From Paludibacteraceae bacterium (GTDB lineage Bacteria > Bacteroidota > Bacteroidia > Bacteroidales > Paludibacteraceae): a stretch of DNA of 64,000 bases. The notes beneath the pieces were generated by a model. The model saw only the letters and a list, made by a program, of their open reading frames with translations, was not told the DNA's origin and did not search any database. The translations under genes and the position numbers were made by a program. Shown here piece by piece: positions 22,898-31,171 of the stretch. The stretch is from the NCBI GenBank assembly GCA_016938015.1, contig JAFGVL010000105.1, positions 1-64,000 of the forward strand, in the 5' to 3' direction. Position 1 is the first letter of the stretch. Every line of letters starts with the position of its first letter.

Positions 22898-23674
22898 TTA
22901 TTTTACAAACTTCATGCTGCCAGTAGCCGTTTTTGCAATATAAACCCCGGGAGCCAAATTTGAAATATCGATACTAGTTTGAGCAGAGGCTAGCACTTTA
23001 GCTCCCATAACCGTATAAATTTCTATTAACTCGCCCTCATTATTTATAAGTTGATTGCCTACTTTTTTAAGTGCAAGCGCCGAAAGATTTTCTTGAATAC
23101 CGGTAGGTGGTGTATATGGCCTTACCTCGATGGCATAAATACCCATATACACAGCGGTACTGGCATAGGTTGAATAGGCTGTAATTTTTGTGGCCGGACC
23201 AACATAATTAAAACTCAACATTTCAGTAGTATCTACATCTGAAGATAATACAGTACCGGTTAATGTTCCTATTTGCAAGCCTGAACTATTAACAAACCGA
23301 ACAACAATAGGGCTCCCTCCTTGATTAACCGAAAATAATGTGATGGTAGCATTACCATCTACATTAAACGCAAAGTAATTGGAAGTAGGAATGGTTGGAG
23401 GTGTTGGCACTGTGGCAAAACCATTTAAGCGTAATCTATACCCATAAGTGCCGTAACCGCCTTCTATTTCGAGTCGTGGGTCAATTTTTTCACTAGCACT
23501 AACTCTAAAGTTAGGGGCTAATTCGAGCTGGTTCCAAACATATGGGCTAGCAAGCGGATCTGCACTGTTATCTTGAACTACAGTGCCATCAACAGAAAAG
23601 TTCCATGTTTTATCCGTAGCGTTTACTACAAAAGCAAAGATTAAAAATGCAAAAAGGGAGTACGTTTTTTTCAT
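22898..23674 (-). CDS. secreted protein with T9SS type A C-terminal sorting domain
   Basis: N-terminal signal peptide MKKTYSLFAFLIFAFVVNA; C-terminal IYTVMGAKVLASAQTSIDISNLAPGVYIAKTATGSMKFVK. Confidence 0.8.
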   Translation of the reverse strand: MKKTYSLFAFLIFAFVVNATDKTWNFSVDGTVVQDNSADPLASPYVWNQLELAPNFRVSASEKIDPRLEIEGGYGTYGYRLRLNGFATVPTPPTIPTSNYFAFNVDGNATITLFSVNQGGSPIVVRFVNSSGLQIGTLTGTVLSSDVDTTEMLSFNYVGPATKITAYSTYASTAVYMGIYAIEVRPYTPPTGIQENLSALALKKVGNQLINNEGELIEIYTVMGAKVLASAQTSIDISNLAPGVYIAKTATGSMKFVK

Positions 23675-23805
23675 ACATTGAAGAGTTAGTTGGTATATTT
23701 AAAATTTTCTAGCTGCAAAGATACTGATAGCGTGCGTTTGCTGCAATATGTTTGACAACAGTTTATTTCAACACTACGCAATTAGCTGTAGCCTCAACTA
23801 TTAAC

Positions 23806-24121
23806 AAGTTCGGCATAGCGTATCGCCATGCCGAACTTAGTAATAACCTACGTTTATCTAGGGATCTAGAATCCCGTTTAAAGAAATCAATTTTGGAGCC
23901 ATTTAATCCCACGTAGCGTACCGCTCGAAAGTTCGGCGAATGGCTCCGCCTTCGTCGTCTTTAGAACGATAGCTCCTGCTATCGGCAAAGCCTAAGCTTT
24001 GCTCTACCAACTACTTTTTACAATAAGCTATACTTTTACAACATAGCTAACTTTCTGGTTTTCATCCTGAAATGTTAGGCAGGAGCCTAACTTCTAAATT
24101 CGACGTAGCCAGAGGCTAACG
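23806..24121. repeat. cluster of short perfect stem-loops
   Basis: aagttcggcat..atgccgaactt (23806-23838); cgatagc-tcct-gctatcg (23967-23984); gcaaagc-ctaa-gctttgc (23985-24002); gttaggc-agga-gcctaac (24074-24091); tagcc-aga-ggcta (24106-24118). Confidence 0.75.
23909..23937 (+). repeat. 29-bp direct repeat copy A
   Basis: ccacgtagcgtaccgctcgaaagttcggc; 27/29 identical to copy B at 25249-25277. Confidence 0.85.
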
Positions 24122-24175
24122 CCGAACTGGCAAACCTTTTGCTTATTTTACTTTGCTACGAAGAACAGGAGATTT

Positions 24176-25216
24176 CTATTTATTAAATATTTCTTTCCTA
24201 ATGGTTTCTTCTATAGAATCTCCACTAATTTTAAGTCCCTCTTTATAATGGCTATATATGATATCCTTTGCCTTTTTGTTAAGCTTGCAAAACAATTCTT
24301 CGTTAGAGATAAAAATCCAATATTGATTATTTAGTAAAACTTTTCTCAACACATATTTTATTGTTGTATCAAAAGTATCATGATAATCAACCAATTCTAT
24401 TATTGAGAGTTTACCAATCTCTTTTTTTCCTAAATTAAATTCAACTATTACATCAGTTAATTCTTTTCTTAGCTCAACCTTTTGATAATCTGTTATTTTT
24501 ACAAATTCTTCAATTTCAAAAATTAACGCATTGGCCAATGAAGATGGATTAAAAATATTATAAGTATAGTAATTAACCCAGTAATTTTGATATATAAGTT
24601 TAGCGTCGTTAAATGTTGTAACCTTTCCTAAATATTGATTCTCAAACTCACCTCTTCTTAAATCTTCACGAAAATTCTCCAAATCTCCAAATCTGCATTC
24701 AATTAAATTCTGTAAAGTTTCATAAGACTTAAGCTCTGTATCAACAAATTTCATCTGTCCTTTCACAATATAACCCACTACAGGACGCCCAACAAAGTAA
24801 AGTAGGAAAACAGTATCCGACTGATTTTCCGCCTTAGCAATTGCGTCTTTGAAAAGTGACTCTTTCTTCAATTTATATTTTACCTCTACATCATTTTTAT
24901 CAAAAAAGTAATTATTTACATAATAAATGTCCGAATCACTATAAACAATAAAAAAGTTAAGTTCTTTCTCTAAATCTAAAATATCGTCATTGTTGTTCAT
25001 TAAAAAATTAAACTTTAAACTAAACACAGGAAATGCCTTTATTTCAAATTTATTGCTCTTAACAAGAAACTTTTCTTGAACTATTTTTAATTTCATCTTA
25101 TTCTTTAAAGCCTCTTCTTGATGCTTTATAATTAGACTAATATCTTTCGAATAAATAGTTGATGAAAAGATTATAGCCGAAATCAATAGGAATAAAATTA
25201 TTTTGGTTCTTTTCAT
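24176..25216 (-). CDS. hypothetical exported protein of unknown family
   Basis: ORF with signal-like MKRTKIILFLLISAIIFSSTIYS; start moved from 25270 because the first 18 residues read into the repeat. Confidence 0.65.
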   Translation of the reverse strand: MKRTKIILFLLISAIIFSSTIYSKDISLIIKHQEEALKNKMKLKIVQEKFLVKSNKFEIKAFPVFSLKFNFLMNNNDDILDLEKELNFFIVYSDSDIYYVNNYFFDKNDVEVKYKLKKESLFKDAIAKAENQSDTVFLLYFVGRPVVGYIVKGQMKFVDTELKSYETLQNLIECRFGDLENFREDLRRGEFENQYLGKVTTFNDAKLIYQNYWVNYYTYNIFNPSSLANALIFEIEEFVKITDYQKVELRKELTDVIVEFNLGKKEIGKLSIIELVDYHDTFDTTIKYVLRKVLLNNQYWIFISNEELFCKLNKKAKDIIYSHYKEGLKISGDSIEETIRKEIFNK

Positions 25217-25248
25217 AACACTTATGGTTTTTCTGCTAATACCTTGCT

Positions 25249-25277
25249 CCACGTAGCGTACCACTCGCAAGTTCGGC
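25249..25277 (+). repeat. 29-bp direct repeat copy B
   Basis: ccacgtagcgtaccactcgcaagttcggc. Confidence 0.85.
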
Positions 25278-25323
25278 CAACCTTTTGTTTATTTACTACG
25301 CTCATCCAAGGTTTAAAAACAAC

Positions 25324-27939
25324 TTATTGTATCAACACCTTTTCCGTTATCAGACCTTTTTCGGTTTGCATTTTAATCAAATAATAACCGGGGGTTAGCT
25401 TAGTTACTTTTATTTGGAGCGTTTCATTTCCTCTGTTTTCTTGAATTATAAGTGTTTTACCGCTTAAGTCAATCAATTCGGCCCTTGTTACAGCTTGCGC
25501 ATTTTGTATTATTAAAAGCTCGTTTTGTACAGGATTTATTACTACAGGTACGTTTGCTTTTGCATCGGATAATCCCACCGCATTAAATCCTATTACAGCG
25601 ATATACATTTCGCCCTCTTGTCCGCCATACGAACCGTCCACCTGCAACCAATACGTTTTACCCGAAGTAAGTTTGAGGGGTTTGATTGTAGCCGAATAGA
25701 CCACATCGCTCGAATCGTCGTTAGCAGCTAAAATAGTGTAGTTTGATAGCGTTCCGCTTATAATATCAGCATAAGTTCCGGTGGCAATAGCATCGTAAAG
25801 GGCTATTTTATTATCCAAGCCGGTTGTTACAATTTTAACAGAATCGGTTGCCGGAGCAATAAATTTAAACCAAAGCGTACTGTACAACTTATCTTCATCC
25901 GGACACCAAGCGTTTTGAGCAGTACAACTATCTGCCGCCATTGGGTATGGTTCGTTTGCCTCACTGGTAGCACACACATTGCTAAAAGGCCCTTCGTTAG
26001 TATTAACGGTTAGCAATTTTGCATCTTCAATATCATCATACAACGCGCACTTATCATACACCGAAATTTTTATAGAATCGGTAGCAACACACTCACCAAT
26101 AAAGCCAGACACTTTAAACACTTCGTCAGCTTCGCCCACTTTAAAACTAAGAACATTAGTGGCAGTATCGGGTATAGAAGCCGATGCTTGCCACAAATAA
26201 CTGTTAGCTCCTCTTGCGGTTAAAATGATCTGTTTGTTTTTTAAGATAGAATCGTTAGTTGCCGAACTAACAATGTACAAAGGAACGCCACTAAGAATTT
26301 CAACGGCATTTCCTTTTACAATAGAATCGGTAAGTGCGCCATCGGTAGCTTTTAAAACTACTTTTTTGATACCAGCCGTTGCATATACCACTTTAAAGCT
26401 ATCGGTTACAGAAGTGGTTGTTGCAGTTTGTGGAGTAGCCCCTACACCAAAATTCCACTCATAAGAATTGTACGCACCTACGCTTGCGTTTTTAAATATC
26501 ACCGTATCGTTAGTACAATACTTAACTTCATCGGTAGTAAATAAAGGTTGTTTGGGTGTATTTTGAGCATATACATTTACACATAAATTAAACTGACGTT
26601 CAGCGGTACCAATACTCCTCAAACTATCCGATTCATATAGTTTTGCCCATTGAAATCCTTCGGGTTTTACATCGACTACTGCTCCATCGAGAGGCGTTAT
26701 TTCAATTGGTATCGGATAATAATTACCGGGAGTTTTGTAATTAATTCTTACATAAAAATCGCCCGAAACAGCGATAGGAAAATCAAACGTATGATAACCG
26801 GGGTACTCGCATAATAATCCGGTTTTTTTACCCAACAACCCGCTTAGCGACTCTTCGTTTTTGAATTGATACACTTCGATATCAATTGTAGCAGCTGCCG
26901 AAGAAGTATAGGTTCCTATGGCAGTAATCAATTTTTCGTTGGGCGAATGATACTTCACTATTACCGAAGCACTATCAACAACTCCACTTCCATAATTAGA
27001 TACATGCCCCAATTTGTCGTAATAAAAAACCGTATCCACCTCCGATTTTTCGATGCGTTGTGCATAAACAGTGGCAAGTGACCCTATATACACATCTTCG
27101 TACGAAGCATAAAAATAGCCACCCTCATGTTCTGCTGTTCCTACAGTATTTTTGAGTATCCAAGCACCGGTATTTGTAGGGTTATCGCCTACAGGATTAG
27201 CAATTACTTTAGTATCGTCCCAACCTACAATAGTTACCGCATGGTCGAGTATAACTCCTGCAGGAGCTTGTTTCATATAAACCGAAAACGTAGTGGGGTT
27301 ATAGTATTGTGTTTGAAACTGATCGGCCGACATGCCTGTAACAACACCCCCATAGCGATACACCATTTGCTTAATGATTTGTACCTCTTTAGGCACATAA
27401 AATGCTTGCGAAACAAGTGCTACTTTATCATTATGGGTTATGCTTGAGTTGCAGGTACCCAAGGTATTATTTATAAACGGATCGGATGTTTCGTACACCG
27501 GACCCGCAAAGCGTGCAAAATAAGCCATTGCCATAGCGGAGTTTCCTCCCTGATTTTTGGTTACATTATAGCCGTGACAGTTGGCTAAATTTTCTACCGA
27601 ATAAGCCGTAGTTTCAAAACCCATACGAGCCCAAACCGATTGAATGGCATCGTAGGTAGCAAAGGTCCAACAAGCATTTACAATACCTTGATCGCGAGGA
27701 GCCGACAACAAGCCTGTTTCTCGTAAATCGAATTTTTCGGGCAATTGTAATGCCGCTCTCTTTTTAATTAACTGATCGAATGAGATAGAAAAGTACGATG
27801 GGATTAATCCTTTTTCTCCGGAAGCTTTGTATTTAAGGTACTCTGGATTTACCGGAGCAAAAGCCTCTTTGTAATCATGTTGAGAAAACAACAAACCGGT
27901 AACACTTAAAAAAATCAGGATTAGAGCATTTTTTTTCAT
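25324..27939 (-). CDS. secreted C1 (papain-like) cysteine peptidase with PKD domain and T9SS C-terminal sorting domain
   Basis: RDQGIVNACWTFATYDAIQSV (Cys), ILDHAVTIVGWDD (His), GAWILKNTVG (Asn); PKD-like YNSYEWNFGVGATP..; C-terminal LTPGYYLIKMQTEKGLITEKVLIQ. Confidence 0.87.
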   Translation of the reverse strand: MKKNALILIFLSVTGLLFSQHDYKEAFAPVNPEYLKYKASGEKGLIPSYFSISFDQLIKKRAALQLPEKFDLRETGLLSAPRDQGIVNACWTFATYDAIQSVWARMGFETTAYSVENLANCHGYNVTKNQGGNSAMAMAYFARFAGPVYETSDPFINNTLGTCNSSITHNDKVALVSQAFYVPKEVQIIKQMVYRYGGVVTGMSADQFQTQYYNPTTFSVYMKQAPAGVILDHAVTIVGWDDTKVIANPVGDNPTNTGAWILKNTVGTAEHEGGYFYASYEDVYIGSLATVYAQRIEKSEVDTVFYYDKLGHVSNYGSGVVDSASVIVKYHSPNEKLITAIGTYTSSAAATIDIEVYQFKNEESLSGLLGKKTGLLCEYPGYHTFDFPIAVSGDFYVRINYKTPGNYYPIPIEITPLDGAVVDVKPEGFQWAKLYESDSLRSIGTAERQFNLCVNVYAQNTPKQPLFTTDEVKYCTNDTVIFKNASVGAYNSYEWNFGVGATPQTATTTSVTDSFKVVYATAGIKKVVLKATDGALTDSIVKGNAVEILSGVPLYIVSSATNDSILKNKQIILTARGANSYLWQASASIPDTATNVLSFKVGEADEVFKVSGFIGECVATDSIKISVYDKCALYDDIEDAKLLTVNTNEGPFSNVCATSEANEPYPMAADSCTAQNAWCPDEDKLYSTLWFKFIAPATDSVKIVTTGLDNKIALYDAIATGTYADIISGTLSNYTILAANDDSSDVVYSATIKPLKLTSGKTYWLQVDGSYGGQEGEMYIAVIGFNAVGLSDAKANVPVVINPVQNELLIIQNAQAVTRAELIDLSGKTLIIQENRGNETLQIKVTKLTPGYYLIKMQTEKGLITEKVLIQ

Positions 27940-27963
27940 GGCTATTAGTTTTTATATAAGCGT

Positions 27964-30036
27964 TTATGCTTCCTCTGGTTCTTTGTTTAACTCAGGGTAA
28001 ACAACTCGCGTATGATAAATGGTTTTGAGTTTTTCTTTAAATACTTCTTTCACTGTTTCTACATCAACAAAAGTAATTTTTGCATCTTTTAGTAATCCGT
28101 CGGCTATTTGTTTGTTGATAATTGTATCTACCAATAAATTAATTGTTTCGTCGGAGTACTCGCTCAAACTTTTAGAAGAAGCTTCAACAGCATCGCCCAT
28201 CATTAAAAGAGCTTGTTCTTTAGATTTAGGAGAAGGTCCATCGTACATAAACGCTTTTTCGTTGACCGGCAAATCGGGGTATTTATTTATAAATGAATTG
28301 TAAAAATACCGGGTTCTGCTTTTTCCATGATGGGTTTTAATAAAATCGATAATACGATCAGGCAAACCCTCTCTTTCGGCAATTTTAACGCCCTGTTGCA
28401 CATGTTCAATAATATGCTGGGCAGCGGTTTCGTATTGCAAATCGGCCAATGGATTAATGCCCGAGAGCTGATTTTCGGTAAAAAAAGTAGGGTTTTTAAG
28501 TTTGCCAATATCATGATACAAGGCACCAACCCTTAATAACAGGGTATTGGCATTAATTTTTTTACCCGCTTCGGTCACCAAGTTTGCCAACTGCAATGAA
28601 TGTTGAAAGGTGCCGGGAGCAATTTCGGATAGTTTTAATAACAACGGACTATTTACATTCGAAAGCTCTACTAAAGTAACATTAGATAAAAAGCCAAATG
28701 TTTTTTCAAAAATATAAATCAAACCATAAACAAATAAAAGCAACAAGGCATTGATACCGAAAAACAAATAAAACGTCCAATCTATATTACTTATATCTCC
28801 CTCAACAAGTAATTTATTACCCGTAAACACAACCACATAGGTTATAAATACTAAAATAGCCGAACGGAGTAATTGCGAGCGTTGCGTTAAGTCTTTTAAA
28901 CTGGATATAACGGTCATACCTACAGCCATTTGCAATAACACAAATTCGTAAGGATTGGGTACAATTAAAGACACCAATAAAATGGTAATAATATGTATAA
29001 ATAAAGCAGTACGACTATCAAAAAAAGTACGAATGATAATGGGAAGCATTGCAAAAGGCACAATGTATATATTTAAACCCGGCACCTTTAAAGAAAGCAC
29101 CGATAGAAGCATCATCAATAAAATCATCAACAACAAAAAAACAACATCTCTTTTACGCTCGTAAATTACCTTACGGAAAAGATACAGGTACAAAAACAAC
29201 ATGGTCATTAAGCTCACAATTAAAATTATTTCGCCTAAAAACATGATGTTGTATTGCTGTGCAGTAGATTTTTGTTTTTTCAACTCAATATTGAGCGAAT
29301 TAAGCACCCCATGGGTTTTTTTAGTAACAATTTCGCCCCTATCCACAATACGTTCGCCGGCTTGTACCATTCCCGAAGTTTGTGATATGGACTTCAGAAT
29401 TTCGTTTTCGCCCCGTTGAGAAAGGTGTTTGTCGTACACCAAATTTTCGAACAAGTAGTTGTTTACGTTCAACGATTTCAACACATTTTCTTCTATCCAT
29501 GGGGGTCTTGTACGCAACACATATTCGTAGGCCGATTTTACAGTAAACAAATCATTCACAAGCACTTTGTGAGAGAAGTTGCGCGCATCCACAATTTTAA
29601 TTTCAGTTTGCTTGTTTTGTTGTATTGTTTTTAACTCTTCCGAATTAATAACCCCTTTTGAATAGATATAATTGAGTTGATTTGCAATATAATCTTTGTA
29701 CAAAAAAGGAATAGTTTGTGAGCCGTTTTCGGCTACGGTAGTTTTATTTTCAAAATCGGTTAAGCTCTTTTTAGCCACCTCATTATTAAATCTATAAAAA
29801 GGGGTAAAAAACTGCAACATATTTTGCTGTTCGTTGACATACACCTCTTTATCTTTGTAAATAGGAAAATCGAAGGGTGCAGTAACCAAATCGTACGACC
29901 ATGGTTTACCCACCGAAAATTTATATTCAAAGGCATCTTGCCTTGGAAAAAGCTGAATAATTAAAGTGATTGCCCCTAAAAAGAAAGCCACCTTGAGTAA
30001 GGTTTGGATATTTTCTTGTGTAATTTTTAGTTTCAT
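27964..30036 (-). CDS. 7TM-HD family phosphohydrolase (PgpH-like)
   Basis: Multi-TM core, 7TMR-HDED-like extracellular N-terminus, cytoplasmic HD domain with ALYHDIGKLKNPTFFTENQ and ETAAQHIIEHVQQG. Confidence 0.9.
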   Translation of the reverse strand: MKLKITQENIQTLLKVAFFLGAITLIIQLFPRQDAFEYKFSVGKPWSYDLVTAPFDFPIYKDKEVYVNEQQNMLQFFTPFYRFNNEVAKKSLTDFENKTTVAENGSQTIPFLYKDYIANQLNYIYSKGVINSEELKTIQQNKQTEIKIVDARNFSHKVLVNDLFTVKSAYEYVLRTRPPWIEENVLKSLNVNNYLFENLVYDKHLSQRGENEILKSISQTSGMVQAGERIVDRGEIVTKKTHGVLNSLNIELKKQKSTAQQYNIMFLGEIILIVSLMTMLFLYLYLFRKVIYERKRDVVFLLLMILLMMLLSVLSLKVPGLNIYIVPFAMLPIIIRTFFDSRTALFIHIITILLVSLIVPNPYEFVLLQMAVGMTVISSLKDLTQRSQLLRSAILVFITYVVVFTGNKLLVEGDISNIDWTFYLFFGINALLLLFVYGLIYIFEKTFGFLSNVTLVELSNVNSPLLLKLSEIAPGTFQHSLQLANLVTEAGKKINANTLLLRVGALYHDIGKLKNPTFFTENQLSGINPLADLQYETAAQHIIEHVQQGVKIAEREGLPDRIIDFIKTHHGKSRTRYFYNSFINKYPDLPVNEKAFMYDGPSPKSKEQALLMMGDAVEASSKSLSEYSDETINLLVDTIINKQIADGLLKDAKITFVDVETVKEVFKEKLKTIYHTRVVYPELNKEPEEA

Positions 30037-30233
30037 CTAACTATAAATTTTAATTAAGGTTGAAGTTTGTAACGCTATTGCTGATAACTCTACACAAATT
30101 GGTTGTTGTGTAAAAAACTTTTCTCAGAAATTATTTTATGCAAAAAACAACACTATCCTATCAGTTTCAAATGTAGTTACTTTTTTTAGCTTTAAAAACA
30201 CATCAAAAATACTGAAAAAGTGTGAAGTTTCGT

Positions 30234-30241
30234 TATTTTTG
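30234..30241 (+). promoter_or_regulatory. -7-like element TATTTTTG upstream of the NlpC/P60 gene
   Basis: tatttttg about 43 nt before the ATG at 30284; no clear -33 box. Confidence 0.45.
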
Positions 30242-30283
30242 CACAAATCCTTTTTTATCAACCATTAACGAATCCATTTTTCT

Positions 30284-31072
30284 ATGTTTGGGATAAATTT
30301 AAACAGTTTGGTTCCGATGCGAACCACAGCATCTGAGCAAAGCGAAATGTGCAGTCAGCTTTTATTTGGAGAAGCGGTTGCCGTTTTAGAAAAAAACGAT
30401 ACGTTTATGTTGGTTCAAAATTTAATGGATAACTACAAAGGTTGGGTAGATGTAAAAATGATAACTCCCCTATCCGATAAAATTGCCACCCTCTTAAACG
30501 AAGACGATTTAGCGGTAGTAAACAAACCAATTGCCAATTGTTTTATTGAGTCGAAAAACGAAAACATTGTGTTGTGTGGAGGCAGTTTGCTGCCATTTTA
30601 CCTGCTCGAAAAAGAATCTTTTGAACTGGGCAACAACACCTACCATATTTCTTCGAACCAAGTTAATATGCCCTTAACAAAAAACTTTTCGGGCAACGAT
30701 ATGCTATCGGTTGCATTTATGTATTTAAACAGTCCGTACTTATGGGGAGGCAAAAGCCCTTTAGGCATCGACTGTTCGGGATTAGTGCAAGTAGTATTGA
30801 GTATTTGCGGTAAAAAATTTCCACGCGATGCTTCGCAACAGGTAGAGCAAGGTTCGCTTATCAGTTTCTTACCCGAAGCCCGCTCGGGCGATTTAGCCTT
30901 TTTTGAAAATGCCGAAGGGCGCATTTCGCATGTAGGTATTTTAATTAACAATAACCAAATTATTCATGCGTCGGGCAGAGTAAAAATTGAATCCATCGAT
31001 GCACAAGGCATTATTAACGAACAAACGGGCAACTACTCACATCGGTTAAGGGTAATAAAACGGATACTTTGA
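30284..31072 (+). CDS. NlpC/P60 (C40) family cell-wall peptidase with SH3-like N-terminus
   Basis: YLWGGKSPLGIDCSGLVQVVLSICGKKFPRDASQQ; GDLAFFENAEGRISHVGILI; IIHASGRVKI. Confidence 0.93.
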   Translation: MFGINLNSLVPMRTTASEQSEMCSQLLFGEAVAVLEKNDTFMLVQNLMDNYKGWVDVKMITPLSDKIATLLNEDDLAVVNKPIANCFIESKNENIVLCGGSLLPFYLLEKESFELGNNTYHISSNQVNMPLTKNFSGNDMLSVAFMYLNSPYLWGGKSPLGIDCSGLVQVVLSICGKKFPRDASQQVEQGSLISFLPEARSGDLAFFENAEGRISHVGILINNNQIIHASGRVKIESIDAQGIINEQTGNYSHRLRVIKRIL

Positions 31073-31171
31073 TGTACTATTTTATCATTTACAATTTACT
31101 ATTTAAGAAAATTCCGATTCCTTTCTTTGTATTAAAATGGTAAATTGTAAATCGTCCAATCGTAAATGTTT

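Noticed and set aside
23806-24121. CRISPR array
   Set aside because: Repeats are hairpins of differing sequence without regular unique spacers, and no cas genes are present
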